DNA of 64,000 nt from Polaromonas sp. (GTDB lineage Bacteria > Pseudomonadota > Gammaproteobacteria > Burkholderiales > Burkholderiaceae_C). The notes under the pieces were generated by a model, which was not told the DNA's origin, ran no database searches, and saw nothing but the letters and a program-made list of their open reading frames with translations. Below are positions 27,461-36,479 of this stretch, piece by piece. The stretch covers positions 153,871 to 217,870 of the forward strand of contig NZ_JABBPC010000032.1 of the NCBI RefSeq assembly GCF_012927485.1, given 5' to 3'. How positions within the stretch are numbered: position 1 is the stretch's first letter; each line of letters begins with the position of its first letter. The position numbers and the translations under genes are program-made.

Positions 27461-28678
27461 ATGAAACCCAGTTCTTTTTTATCGCGCCGCTTTGTCTTGG
27501 GCGGACTGGTCGTGTTGCTGCTGGGCACCTTGGCCTTCGTGGCGCTGCGGACCGGTCCGCTGGCGCCTACACGCGTCACCGTCACGGCCGTGCGGGAAGG
27601 CCGCTTGAATCCGGCGATCTTTGGTATTGGCACCGTAGAAGCGCGACGCGGCTGGATGGTCGGCCCCACGGTGGCAGGCCGGGTGCTGGCTGTCAAGGTG
27701 GATGTGGGCGACCGGGTGAAGGCGGGGCAGCTGCTGGCCGAAATGGACCCCGTGGATCTGGACCAGCGCCTGACCGCCCTGGACGCGTCCCTGGCCCGCG
27801 CAGGCAGCACGCAAACCGCCGCGCAGGCCCAACTGGCGGACGCGACGGCGCGGCAAGGGCTGGCCGCTATCAACGCGCGGCGCAACCAGGACCTGGCCGC
27901 GCAGAACTTCATCAGCGCGGGCGCGCTTGAAGCCCGAATGCAGGAAAAAGCCTCGGCCGACGCCGCCCACCAAGCTGCGCAAGCCAACCTGACGGGCACT
28001 GGCCAAGACATGGCCCGCCAGACAGCCGAGCGCAGCGCGCTGGCGCAGCAGCGCGGCAATATGCGCCTGCTGGCACCCGCGGATGGGGTGGTGACCAGCC
28101 GCGACGCCGAAGTGGGCACCACCGTGGTGGCCGGTCAACCGGTGCTGCGCCTGATTGACCCGGCCAGCCTGTGGGTGAAGCTGCGGGTGGATCAAGGTCG
28201 CTCAGCCGGACTGATGCCGGGTCTGAAGGCCAGCATCGTGCTGCGCTCACGACCGAATGCGCCTTTGGGAGGTCAGGTTGCCCGGGTAGAAATGTTGGCC
28301 GACAGTGTGACCGAAGAACGTATCGCCCAAGTGGCGTTTCAGCAGCCACCGGCTGTCGTTTCGGCCGGCGCCTCAGTCGGCGAATTGGCGGAGGTCACGC
28401 TGCAGCTGCCCGAAACACGCCCGTCGCTGCTGATGCCGAGTGCCAGTATTCAGCACCACCAAGGTCAGGCGGGCGTGTGGCGGCTGGAAGGCAGCAAGCC
28501 GGTGTTTGCGCCAGTGCGGCTAGGCGCCTACAGCCTGGACGGTCAGGTGCAGGTGCTTGACGGCTTGAAAGTCGGTGACTTGGTGGTGGTGTACAGCCAG
28601 AAGACCCTCATTTCCGGCAACCGCGTGCAGGTGGTGGACGCGTTGGTCCAGTCCGCGACAGCCGGCCGCGCACCATGA
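27461..28678 (+). CDS. HlyD-family periplasmic adaptor of an ABC exporter
   Basis: A 405-aa protein with an N-terminal anchor (FVLGGLVVLLLGTLAFVALR), then a biotinyl-lipoyl-like hybrid motif (RVLAVKVDVGDRVKAGQLLAEMDPVDL), a long coiled coil (about residues 95-205) and the second half of the lipoyl domain (RLLAPADGVVTSRDAEVGTTVVAGQPVLRL). This is the membrane fusion protein fold of MacA/DevB-type exporters, which link an inner membrane ABC pump to an outer membrane channel. Its ATG is 10 bp after tetR; its stop overlaps the permease start (ATGA). Confidence 0.92.
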   Translation: MKPSSFLSRRFVLGGLVVLLLGTLAFVALRTGPLAPTRVTVTAVREGRLNPAIFGIGTVEARRGWMVGPTVAGRVLAVKVDVGDRVKAGQLLAEMDPVDLDQRLTALDASLARAGSTQTAAQAQLADATARQGLAAINARRNQDLAAQNFISAGALEARMQEKASADAAHQAAQANLTGTGQDMARQTAERSALAQQRGNMRLLAPADGVVTSRDAEVGTTVVAGQPVLRLIDPASLWVKLRVDQGRSAGLMPGLKASIVLRSRPNAPLGGQVARVEMLADSVTEERIAQVAFQQPPAVVSAGASVGELAEVTLQLPETRPSLLMPSASIQHHQGQAGVWRLEGSKPVFAPVRLGAYSLDGQVQVLDGLKVGDLVVVYSQKTLISGNRVQVVDALVQSATAGRAP

Positions 28679-29874
28679 TCAGCCTGGCCGGGCGTGACAT
28701 TGCGCACAGCTGGGGCAAGTTCGTACTCACCGGCCTGGGTTTGGGTTTGCTGATCGGTGTGACCTTGAGCATGGCTGGAATTTACCGCGGCATGGTGGAC
28801 GACGCGCAAGCGCTGCTGAATAACAGCGGCGCAGATCTGTGGGTAGTGCAAAAAGACACCCAGGGGCCTTATGCCGAATCATCCAGCCTGAAGGATGACG
28901 TGGTGCGGGGAGTGCGCGGCATGCCTGGTGTGGCGCAGGCCGCCAACGTGACCTACTTCACCATGCAGGTGCAAAACAATGACCGCGGTGGCGATGACAC
29001 GCGGGCTATGGTGGTGGGGATCGAACCCGGCCAGCCCGGGGAACCAGGCTACCTGGTGGCAGGGCGCTACCTCACGCGCAGCCACTATGAGGCCGTCGCC
29101 GACGTGAAAGCGGGTTTCACCTTGGGCGACCACCTCCGCATCCGCCGCCACAACTACACGGTAGTGGGGCTGACGCGGCGCATGGTGTCGTCGGGTGGAG
29201 ACCCGATGGTGTTCATTCCGCTTAAAGACGCACAAGAAGCTCAGTTTCTAAAAGACAATGACGCCATCGTCAATGACCGCGCGCGCACTGCCGCCAATCC
29301 CTCGTTCAACCGCCCCGGCGCGTCTGATCTGCTGGACGCGGTGCAGGCCCTGCAAACCAGCAGTCACAACGTCAACGCCGTGCTGGTGCAGTTGGCGCCC
29401 GGCTTTGGACCCGAGCAGGTGGCCGAGCCAATTCGCCGCTGGAAGCACTTGCAGGTATTCACACGTGAGGGCATGGAAGATATTCTGGTCGCCAAGCTGA
29501 TCGCCACGTCGGCCAAACAAATCGGCATGTTTCTGGTGATTCTGGCCGTTGTCAGCGCCGCGATTGTGGCCTTCATCATTTACACCATGACATTGGGCAA
29601 GATCCGCGAAATCGCGGTGTTGAAGCTCATCGGGACGCGCAATGGCACGATTGCCAGCATGATCCTTCAACAGGCGCTGGGCTTGGGGTTGATCGGTTTT
29701 ATCGTCGGCAAGCTGGCCGCCACTCTGTGGGCGCCCGTGTTCCCAAAATTTGTCTTGTTGCTGACGCAAGACGCGGCGATGGGACTGGCGGCGACGATGC
29801 TGATTTGCGCGCTGGCCAGCACGCTGGCCATCCGCGCTGCGCTGAAGGTGGATCCGGCACAGGCCATCGGGTGA
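28675..29874 (+). CDS. FtsX-like ABC exporter permease (DevC-type)
   Basis: A 399-aa permease with an N-terminal helix (about residues 14-35), a large periplasmic domain, and three C-terminal helices in the FtsX domain (FLVILAVVSAAIVAFIIYTMTLGKIREIAVLKLIGTRN, LGLGLIGFIVGKLAATLW, AAMGLAATMLICALASTLAIRAALKVDPAQAIG). The KIREIAVLKLIGTRN coupling helix and the DPAQAIG end are typical. DevC and MacB relatives export lipids, peptides or glycolipids. It lies between the adaptor and the ATPase in one operon. Confidence 0.9.
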   Translation: MISLAGRDIAHSWGKFVLTGLGLGLLIGVTLSMAGIYRGMVDDAQALLNNSGADLWVVQKDTQGPYAESSSLKDDVVRGVRGMPGVAQAANVTYFTMQVQNNDRGGDDTRAMVVGIEPGQPGEPGYLVAGRYLTRSHYEAVADVKAGFTLGDHLRIRRHNYTVVGLTRRMVSSGGDPMVFIPLKDAQEAQFLKDNDAIVNDRARTAANPSFNRPGASDLLDAVQALQTSSHNVNAVLVQLAPGFGPEQVAEPIRRWKHLQVFTREGMEDILVAKLIATSAKQIGMFLVILAVVSAAIVAFIIYTMTLGKIREIAVLKLIGTRNGTIASMILQQALGLGLIGFIVGKLAATLWAPVFPKFVLLLTQDAAMGLAATMLICALASTLAIRAALKVDPAQAIG

Positions 29875-29879
29875 TAACC

Positions 29880-30611
29880 ATGAACCACCTGACGCAAGCG
29901 CCACTTTCTGGCGGAATTTTGATCGAAGGCCTGCGCAAGGTCTATGGCCAGGGCGACACTGCCGTGGAGGCGCTCAAAAACGTCAATATGACCGTCGGGC
30001 CCGGCGAGGTGGTGGGGCTGGTCGGCCCGTCGGGCTCCGGCAAAAGCACGCTGCTCAAGTGCCTGGGCGCCATCATCGAGCCCACGTCTGGCCGCATGAC
30101 GCTGGGCCATGAGGTGATTTACAACAACGGCTGGGCGGTTCGTGATCTGCGCGCCTTGCGACGCGACCGCATCGGCTTTGTGTTCCAGGCGCCTTATTTG
30201 ATTCCTTTTCTGGACGTCACCGACAACGTCGCCTTGCTGCCCATGTTGGCGGGCGTGCCCAACGCCCAGGCGAGAGCCCGGGCGTTGGAGCTGCTGACTG
30301 CATTGGACGTCGCCCACCGAGCCAAAGCCGAGCCCTCGCAGCTGTCAGGCGGCGAGCAGCAGCGGGTTTCGATTGCACGCGCGCTGGCCAACCGCCCGCC
30401 CGTGATTCTGGCTGACGAGCCCACTGCGCCGCTGGATAGCGAACGCGCTCTGGCGGTCATGCGCATCCTGAATCAGATGGCGCAGCAAGCCCAGACGGCC
30501 ATCATCGTGGTCACCCACGACGAAAAAATTATTCCGACGTTCAAACGGATTTATCACATCCGCGATGGTCAGACGGTAGAAGAAGCAGGCGAAGGCCGGA
30601 CCCTGGAGTGA
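29880..30611 (+). CDS. ABC exporter ATP-binding subunit (DevA/LolD-like)
   Basis: A 243-aa ATPase: Walker A GPSGSGKST, signature LSGGEQQR, Walker B VILADEPT and H-switch VVTHDEK. The ATG lies six bases after the permease stop. The frame continues upstream inside the permease gene but the start at 29880 gives a normal N terminus (IEGLRKVYGQGDTAVEALKNV). With HlyD and FtsX it forms a tripartite exporter under the TetR repressor. Confidence 0.94.
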   Translation: MNHLTQAPLSGGILIEGLRKVYGQGDTAVEALKNVNMTVGPGEVVGLVGPSGSGKSTLLKCLGAIIEPTSGRMTLGHEVIYNNGWAVRDLRALRRDRIGFVFQAPYLIPFLDVTDNVALLPMLAGVPNAQARARALELLTALDVAHRAKAEPSQLSGGEQQRVSIARALANRPPVILADEPTAPLDSERALAVMRILNQMAQQAQTAIIVVTHDEKIIPTFKRIYHIRDGQTVEEAGEGRTLE

Positions 30612-30811
30612 GAAAAAACGGCTCATTTCACGCCGCGCTGTGCTGCGGTCGCCCTGGTGGCCAGCCCCTTATCGCCGGGATCCTTCACGGGTCCAAAGAC
30701 GCCGTCTCTTAGTTGGCCCGGTTGCCTTGAACCGCGTTTGCAATGCGTCGAATCACAGCCAGGCCAGGTTTTCGCGGACGAAAGAACTGGATCCGAGTCA
30801 ATAAAGCGCCG

Positions 30812-30845
30812 CCCCTGGCAGCGCACCCGGGTGCGCTGCCAGGGG
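30812..30845. terminator. 34-bp perfect palindrome between convergent operons
   Basis: CCCCTGGCAGCGCACCC followed directly by its reverse complement. A very stable hairpin lies five bases past the TonB receptor stop. On the leftward transcript it is followed by a short T-containing run (GCTTTATT), so it may end both the receptor and the exporter operon. Confidence 0.65.
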
Positions 30846-30850
30846 TGATG

Positions 30851-33061
30851 TCAGAAGGTCACGCTCACGCCAGCATAGAGCGAGCGCCCGATGCCGGGAA
30901 CAGGAATGCCGTAAGGAACGGCTGTTCCCATCGTGCTGCCTTGGCCGACGTAGGCCCCGCCCAATGGGTAGTTATAGAGTTTATTGAAGACATTCTCTAT
31001 GCCGACATCGAACCGCGCCTGTTTCCACGCATAGCTGGTGCGCAGATTAAACAAACCGTAGCCAGCGGTTTTAAGTTCGTTCCGGACCTGCAGGGTGTCT
31101 GTTTTGGCGCCTACCAGCTGGACTTCTGCGGTGTTGGTCCAATTCGCCACTTGCTGGACCACCGACAGTGTCGCGTTTAGCGGCATGATGTTGTACAGAT
31201 TCGTGCCCGTGGTCTGATTCTTTCCATTGACATAATTCAACAAGCCAGTCGCCGTGAAACTTCCGTAATCCGTCGTCATCATCAATGGCATGTAACCTGA
31301 AATATCTACACCGTAGAGGCGGGCGTCTTGGTTAACAAACTGGAGATAAACAAAGCCTGTGGTGGCGGTCTGGTTTGCTGCATTGCAGTTGGCGTTTGAA
31401 GAACTGCAACGGCGGGCATCGATGTAGTTCTGAATATAGGTCACGTAAGGGGTTGCCTTAATGCCCCATTTTTTTTCAGCGTGATCATGCCAGTCGGCCG
31501 TAACGCTGACGGTATGTGCGAGCTCGGGCTTCAGGTCCAGATTGCCGAGGTAGCCATTGCCATCGCCGGTCCAGTTGACCATTCTCATGGCCATCCCGCC
31601 GGTCGACCACGCAAATCGCTCATAGAGGTTGGGCGAGCGCGTTTTTTGCGCATAGCCAAACTCATAGGTCTGGCCGCTGTTCGGCGTGTAGCGAGCGAGC
31701 GCTGTCAGGTCGAGGTTGTGATCCGTGCGTTGGTGGTCACGGGCATTGAAGTTGGTCGCATCTGCCAAATACGTTGCGCCCGTGTTGTAGCCCTGAACCT
31801 TGCCCGTGTTCATTTTTACCGTGCCGCTACGCACCCCAAGTTGGGTCACCCAGTGCGGGTTCCAGTGCGCCTCCCATTCACCAAAGACATCCATACGATC
31901 CCGCTGTCCGTCGTTGATGTTCCTGAATGTATTCGGGGACATTCCGCCGGTCCCGGACGGTACCCACCAGTCGTTGAGACGATACCGTTGATACTCGCTC
32001 CCAATCCTGACGGTGTCGCGCTCTGAAAGCGTGATATCTGCCTTGATAAGTGCGCCCGTGTTTTTCCCCTCCGTCTCCATCGGCATACCGGGTGCGGTGG
32101 CGTACCAAAACTGTTTGTCGTCGCCGAAATTCATTTTGTGACGCGTGTCTTCGGTGTAAACACGCGCCTCCAAGTCACCCCATTGATACTGGCCTTTATA
32201 GCGAAGATTAACTTGAGTGCTGTCATTTCCGGTCATATCCATGCGTTGGTTGGGATAGCCTTGGTAGGGAATGTGTTGAAAACCCAACTTCAGTTCCAAC
32301 AAATGATCGTCATTGCGCAGGGCAAATCCCAGCGATTGGTTCTCGGATTTATAGCGCGAAGAGCCCACTTCATCGCCGGCCAACCAGCCTCTGCCGGTCG
32401 CTGCAAGCCTTGCTGGCTTGAAGTCTCCGCCGGCCTTGTAGTCGCCGGCCTCCACGGTTGATCCGCTGTAAGTCATATTGAACGTTTCGCTTGCGATCGT
32501 GGCCGAAAGGTTAGCGCCGCGAGCGTTGCCGTTACTGCGATAAAACGTGCCGACCTGCCCTTTGTGCAAGCGCTCCTGTCCCGCTGCTGAAAATTCAGGT
32601 TCAGGTGAATTGACACGAACGGTGCCGCCAATGCTGTCGCCACCGGCGCTTACCGGCGCAATGCCGCTAAACACCTGAATGCTGCCCACGTTAGAGGGAT
32701 CGATGTACGAAAGCGGCGGGTTCATGTGGTTCGCGCAGGCAGAGATCAGGTTCATGCCATCCACCTGCACCCGTAGCCGGTCATCAGCCAGGCCATGAAT
32801 GACCGGCAGGCTTGAAACGCCGCCGGACCCATACAGGCTGACGCCTGGAATATCGCGCAACAATGTCGTCGTATCTGGCCCCCCGCGGCGCCTGTTGAGG
32901 ACTTCCCTATCGATATTGCTGGTGCCCAGCGGCGTAAGCAACGACGTCCCCGTGACGGTCACCGTGTCAAGTGTGGGCGTGGGCGTGGGCGTGGACGTGG
33001 TCTGAGCATGAAGGGCGCTGCAGGCCAGCGCGGCGGCAGCGGTCAAGAGATTCAGTTTCAT
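30851..33061 (-). CDS. TonB-dependent outer-membrane receptor, OprC-like (probable copper uptake)
   Basis: A 736-aa receptor starting MKLNLLTAAAALACSALHAQ (signal peptide), then a plug domain (VSLYGSGGVSSLPVIHGLADDRLRVQVDGM) and a 22-strand barrel ending RSLYAGVSVTF with a terminal phenylalanine. The plug contains CANHM (C109, M113) and the barrel HKM (H308, M310), matching the C-x3-M and H-x-M copper ligands reported for Pseudomonas OprC. The downstream CANHMNPPLSYIDPSNVGS block is typical of that subgroup. It is preceded by a DUF2946 gene on the same strand. Copper as substrate is inferred from these residues. Confidence 0.85.
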   Translation of the reverse strand: MKLNLLTAAAALACSALHAQTTSTPTPTPTLDTVTVTGTSLLTPLGTSNIDREVLNRRRGGPDTTTLLRDIPGVSLYGSGGVSSLPVIHGLADDRLRVQVDGMNLISACANHMNPPLSYIDPSNVGSIQVFSGIAPVSAGGDSIGGTVRVNSPEPEFSAAGQERLHKGQVGTFYRSNGNARGANLSATIASETFNMTYSGSTVEAGDYKAGGDFKPARLAATGRGWLAGDEVGSSRYKSENQSLGFALRNDDHLLELKLGFQHIPYQGYPNQRMDMTGNDSTQVNLRYKGQYQWGDLEARVYTEDTRHKMNFGDDKQFWYATAPGMPMETEGKNTGALIKADITLSERDTVRIGSEYQRYRLNDWWVPSGTGGMSPNTFRNINDGQRDRMDVFGEWEAHWNPHWVTQLGVRSGTVKMNTGKVQGYNTGATYLADATNFNARDHQRTDHNLDLTALARYTPNSGQTYEFGYAQKTRSPNLYERFAWSTGGMAMRMVNWTGDGNGYLGNLDLKPELAHTVSVTADWHDHAEKKWGIKATPYVTYIQNYIDARRCSSSNANCNAANQTATTGFVYLQFVNQDARLYGVDISGYMPLMMTTDYGSFTATGLLNYVNGKNQTTGTNLYNIMPLNATLSVVQQVANWTNTAEVQLVGAKTDTLQVRNELKTAGYGLFNLRTSYAWKQARFDVGIENVFNKLYNYPLGGAYVGQGSTMGTAVPYGIPVPGIGRSLYAGVSVTF

Positions 33062-33323
33062 GGTTTTATCCAATAAATAGAGTGAAAAATCAGGCCGGCA
33101 AGTTAACCGGCGCGATAAGGCTCCGGGTTAAGGAGCTCGGTGTAGGGGGACGTCTGTCAAAGTGGGAGACGCTTCATCGCGGGCACCCACTGCACTGCGC
33201 GCGGAGGCGCAGCACAAAAGATGTACGGCATGATTTCGGGGCCCCCGCGCTTTGAACAGAACCGCAGAAGGGGAGCTGGCCGACAGGCCAACACGTCAAG
33301 CGCCTGAGGGGAGGCGGTTCAGG

Positions 33324-33710
33324 TCAAAGTATGGCGGGGGGCCCGCGGCTGAAAGGCAGCCCGGGGATGACCACCGCCAAATTCGTCGGGTAATCGAGGC
33401 TGGCTACCTGCTGACCAGGAAAGCAGGGAATAACGCAGACGGGGAGCGCTGGCAGCACCAGACCGACCGTACCGCACAGATCGCAGCGGGCAGCGACCTG
33501 GGGGGGATCACCGGAGCTGGAGTCTGAATTCGAGCCATTGGCGGATGCCAGATTGAGGCTACAAATACCGCCCAGCTTGCCGGTTCGTACCTCTTCGGTC
33601 AGCATGGAGACGGGCGCCCACAATGCTGACAGCACAGCCAGAAAACTCAGGCACGCTGCAAGGCGGGTCCATAAAGTCAATGCGGAGCGGGCAGGTGGAC
33701 GGTACGACAC
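33324..33710 (-). CDS. DUF2946-family protein
   Basis: A 128-aa protein with an N-terminal membrane segment (TLWTRLAACLSFLAVLSALWAPVSML) and four cysteines, including the C-x2-C pair CDLCG, in the pattern seen in DUF2946 proteins (ARCDLCGTVGLVLP). These small proteins are frequently next to copper-type TonB receptors, which is the situation here. It starts at a GTG; the TATAAT at 33717-33722 on the same strand is so close that the transcript could begin at or near the GTG. Confidence 0.75.
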   Translation of the reverse strand: MSYRPPARSALTLWTRLAACLSFLAVLSALWAPVSMLTEEVRTGKLGGICSLNLASANGSNSDSSSGDPPQVAARCDLCGTVGLVLPALPVCVIPCFPGQQVASLDYPTNLAVVIPGLPFSRGPPAIL

Positions 33711-33716
33711 GCGGCG

Positions 33717-33722
33717 ATTATA
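33717..33722 (-). promoter_or_regulatory. -10 element before the DUF2946 gene
   Basis: A perfect TATAAT read on the minus strand, six bases before the GTG start. No convincing -35 is seen at 16-18 bp. Confidence 0.5.
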
Positions 33723-33990
33723 GGGTTACTCCCAGTCCGTCCGCGGCGGACTCCTGACTCGCCTTGCAAGCTTGCTTATTTTTAGCGTCGCGAAGAACCA
33801 TCGGCTCGCAGGCGATCTTGAGGGAACAAAAAAGACGGCTGAAAAGCGCCATTTTGAAGTAATTTTTAATCCCAGCAGGGCCGCATTGGGATGACTAGCT
33901 GCTGAAGATTTGACCTTCGTCATGGCCTGAGTGATCCGATGCGCGCATTCTAAGAATGCTGCGATCACAATAATATTTTTGGAGACTACC

Positions 33991-34575
33991 ATTTCACACA
34001 CCAGCCTGCAAATCATCCGCGACGAGCATTTGTCATTGGCCGCCATGCTTCGATCGATGCTCCTGATGGTGGAGCGCGGTCCCGGCGATCACGCGCAGCG
34101 GTTCTTTGACGTGCTGCGTGCCATGCTGTTTTATATCGATGAATTTCCAGAACGCTTGCACCACCCCAAGGAGTCGGATTTGCTGTTTCCGCGCGTGGTG
34201 CGGGCTGCACCGTCGGTGATGGAGGCGGTGGCGCGGCTGGAGCAGGACCACATGAGTGGTGAGATGGCGGTGCGAGATTTGCAGCACCTGCTGCTGGCGT
34301 GGGAGTTGCTTGGCGAGTCGCGCAGGCGGGCCTTTGTAGACCGGTGCAACAGCTACGTGGATTTCTATCTCGAGCACATGCGGGTGGAAGAAACTTTGAT
34401 CTTGCCTGAAGCCGAAAAGATGCTGACCGAGGACGATTGGCGCGAGTTGGACGCTGCCTTCGAGAAGAACTGTGACCCGCTGACTGGCAAGTATCCGCCT
34501 GATCCCGCCTTCGCGCGTCTTTTTACGCGCATTGTGATGACGGCACCGGCTCCCATTGGATTGGGCGAAGCTTGA
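33991..34575 (+). CDS. Haemerythrin-like protein (possible ATT start)
   Basis: A 194-aa helical protein with HHE ligands: DEH near the N terminus (RDEHLSLAAMLRSM), HHPKESDLLFPRV, EQDHMSGE and EHMRVEETLILPEAEKM. This is a di-iron haemerythrin domain, able to bind O2, NO or iron. The best Shine-Dalgarno, GGAG (33981-33984), lies six bases before ATT at 33991, giving the family-like N terminus (I/M)SHTSLQIIRDEH. A TTG at 33979 and a GTG at 33931 are alternatives with no good ribosome site. Confidence 0.82.
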   Translation: MSHTSLQIIRDEHLSLAAMLRSMLLMVERGPGDHAQRFFDVLRAMLFYIDEFPERLHHPKESDLLFPRVVRAAPSVMEAVARLEQDHMSGEMAVRDLQHLLLAWELLGESRRRAFVDRCNSYVDFYLEHMRVEETLILPEAEKMLTEDDWRELDAAFEKNCDPLTGKYPPDPAFARLFTRIVMTAPAPIGLGEA

Positions 34576-34760
34576 AAAATTTTGGCGCGGCGGGCGCCCT
34601 TATCTGGTTGGAGGTATTTGCCCGGTCTTAGGGTCGTAATTGCGGTGGACCTGGCGCTTCTCGGCAACGCATCACGACACTGACGGCCGCATTTGACCAG
34701 GTAGGTGCTGTAACTCCGGCCTACCTGAGCGATGGCAAGGGCGAACTGACCAGCACCGGT

Positions 34761-35141
34761 TCACTCGAACGCTGGCTGCTGGGGCTGGACCACCGGCTTA
34801 CCAGCGGCCACCCAGGCGTCGTAACCGCCTGCGATGGACTGGACGTTCAGGTAGCCCATTTCCTGTAGCGCGATCGCCGACAGGGCAGCGCGACCACTGG
34901 TTTTGCAATACAGCACGATTTTCAGATCGCGCGCCTGCAAGGCAGGGTTGCCGCTGAACTTGAACTCCAGCATGCCACGTGAAATATGCACTGCGCCGCT
35001 CAGGTGGCCGGCGGCGTATTCGTCCGCTTCACGCACGTCTAGCAGAAGGTCGGCGTCACGGATGGCTTGCGCGGAATTTTGAACGGCGATTTCGTGCACG
35101 CGAGTCTTAGCAGCGGCAACCAGGTCTTGGGCGGTTTTCAT
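34761..35141 (-). CDS. Single-domain rhodanese
   Basis: A 126-aa protein: DLLLDVREADEYAAGHLSGAVHISRGMLEFKF, then the active-site loop VLYCKTSGRAALSAIALQEMGY with the catalytic cysteine (about residue 84). It would move sulfane sulfur (thiosulfate or glutathione persulfide to thiols). It lies 137 bp downstream of the methyltransferase that ends the cyd cluster on the same strand and may be a separate unit. A link to sulfide oxidation is plausible because SQR products are persulfides. Confidence 0.93.
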   Translation of the reverse strand: MKTAQDLVAAAKTRVHEIAVQNSAQAIRDADLLLDVREADEYAAGHLSGAVHISRGMLEFKFSGNPALQARDLKIVLYCKTSGRAALSAIALQEMGYLNVQSIAGGYDAWVAAGKPVVQPQQPAFE

Positions 35142-35278
35142 GGCGGTTCCTAATCGGTTCAGAATAAAGTTTGCCCGCGACGTGTCGCTGCAGGCTGTCT
35201 CGCCATCATAAAGGCAGTTAAATTTACTATTAAAGCGAGAGCTGCTTGATTAGGGGCAACAGCCGCTACCGGTGATTT

Positions 35279-35893
35279 TCAGGCTAAACGCGGCCCTATC
35301 CAGCGCGTGACGTGGGCGCGGCCTTGGTGGCCGGTGCCCTCGGACAGGGTCATTTCACCGTGCCACACCAGCGCAGGCACTAGCAGGCCATCGAAATCGG
35401 CGTCCAGTTGCTCTGGGGTGTAGAGCAGGTCGGGGTCCTTGGGGCCACCGCTGGCGTGCGCCAGCTGTTCGGGGTGGAAGGCTTCCAGAATCAGCCACCC
35501 GCCAGGGCGCAGGCCTTGGGCCAAGCGACGATGGGCACGCTGGCGGATGCCGCTGGGCAGGTGGGTGTAGATCAGTACGACCGCGTCGAGGCTGGCAGCT
35601 TGGGGTCCCCAATCGCTGAGGTCGGCCAGCTCGGTGGCCACTTTGACGCCCCGGTCAGCGGCTAATTTTTGGGCCTTTTGCAGGCCAACCTGCGAATAAT
35701 CTACCGCCTTCACGGTGTGCCCCTGCTCGGCCAGCCAGACGCTGTTTCGGCCTTCCCCATCGCCAGGGACCAGCACGCAGCTGGCCGGTGCTAGCCTAGC
35801 GGACTGTTCGCGCAGAAAAGCGTTCGGTTCGGTGCCATATTTGTAGCCAGGCTCGGCAAATCGCTGGTCCCAGAAATTCAAAAGAGGGCTCAT
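35279..35893 (-). CDS. TehB-like class I SAM-dependent methyltransferase
   Basis: A 204-aa protein with N-terminal WDQRFAEPGYKYGTEPNAFL, motif I ASCVLVPGDGEGRNSVWLAEQGHTVKAVDYS and LDAVVLIYTHLPSGIRQRAHRRLAQGLRPGGWLILEAF. The opening YGTEPNAFL is typical of TehB/thiopurine-type methyltransferases that detoxify chalcogenic or thiol compounds. It follows the thioesterase gene by 33 bp and may be co-transcribed with the cyd cluster. Substrate is unknown. Confidence 0.86.
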   Translation of the reverse strand: MSPLLNFWDQRFAEPGYKYGTEPNAFLREQSARLAPASCVLVPGDGEGRNSVWLAEQGHTVKAVDYSQVGLQKAQKLAADRGVKVATELADLSDWGPQAASLDAVVLIYTHLPSGIRQRAHRRLAQGLRPGGWLILEAFHPEQLAHASGGPKDPDLLYTPEQLDADFDGLLVPALVWHGEMTLSEGTGHQGRAHVTRWIGPRLA

Positions 35894-35926
35894 TTTCTAT
35901 CGCCATAAAAAAGTACGACAAGCAGT

Positions 35927-36397
35927 TCAGGCGCGGTCGCTCCCGAAGTGTTCCGGCATCTGCACCGCCACAACCTCGCCACGGGCAGTTGCGACGCCAT
36001 CCACCAGCACTGTGGTTTCCACGATCACCTTGCGACCTTTGATTTCTTTGACGCGACCGCGAATTTCGAGAGTGCCGGCAAGCGGCGTTGGTTTGAGGAA
36101 GTCCACATGCAGCGAGCCCGTGACGAAGCGGAATGCAGGCAGCGTGTCCATTTCGCGTTTTTCGGCGCGGTACATCGCTGCAGCGGCCGTGCCCGTGCTG
36201 TGACAATCAATCAGCGAGGCGATCAGCCCCCCGTAAGTGAAGCCCGGCACTGCCGTGTGCCAGGGCTTTGGCGTGAAATGGGTCACCGTTTCATCGCCGT
36301 CCCAGAAGGTTTTGATTTGGTGACCATGCGTGTTCAGCCGACCGCAGCCATAGCAATGCGCGACGTTTTCGGGGTAATACTCTTGAAAGGCTTTCAT
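35927..36397 (-). CDS. PaaI-family hotdog thioesterase
   Basis: A 156-aa hotdog protein. NVAHCYGCGRLNTHGHQIKTFWDGDETV and GFTYGGLIASLIDCHSTGTAAAAMY form the helix and active site, then VDFLKPTPLAGTLEIRGRVKEIKGRKVIVETTVLVDGVATARGEVVAVQM the strands. Members hydrolyse acyl-CoA or act on hydroxylated phenylacetyl-CoA. It follows the truncated haemoglobin gene by 82 bp in the leftward cyd cluster. Confidence 0.9.
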   Translation of the reverse strand: MKAFQEYYPENVAHCYGCGRLNTHGHQIKTFWDGDETVTHFTPKPWHTAVPGFTYGGLIASLIDCHSTGTAAAAMYRAEKREMDTLPAFRFVTGSLHVDFLKPTPLAGTLEIRGRVKEIKGRKVIVETTVLVDGVATARGEVVAVQMPEHFGSDRA

Positions 36398-36479
36398 GAA
36401 TTCTCCGGGTAAAGACGAGGTCCGGTGGACGTGTCAGGCTTGTTGTTGAGCGTCAATGCGGGGGGCGGTGGCAACCCTC

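Noticed and set aside
30623..30826. Small frame between exporter and TonB receptor
   Set aside because: Arg/Gly-rich chance translation without ribosome site; most of the stretch is intergenic with the palindrome.
33074..33323. Cobalamin-type riboswitch before the TonB receptor
   Set aside because: The leader lacks the conserved core segments of the B12 riboswitch.
33726..34046. A 106-aa frame opposite the haemerythrin upstream region
   Set aside because: No family resemblance; it overlaps the haemerythrin gene and is likely chance.
34576..34760. Short frames between the haemerythrin and rhodanese genes
   Set aside because: Some translations look protein-like on either strand but are broken by stops and lack a supported start.
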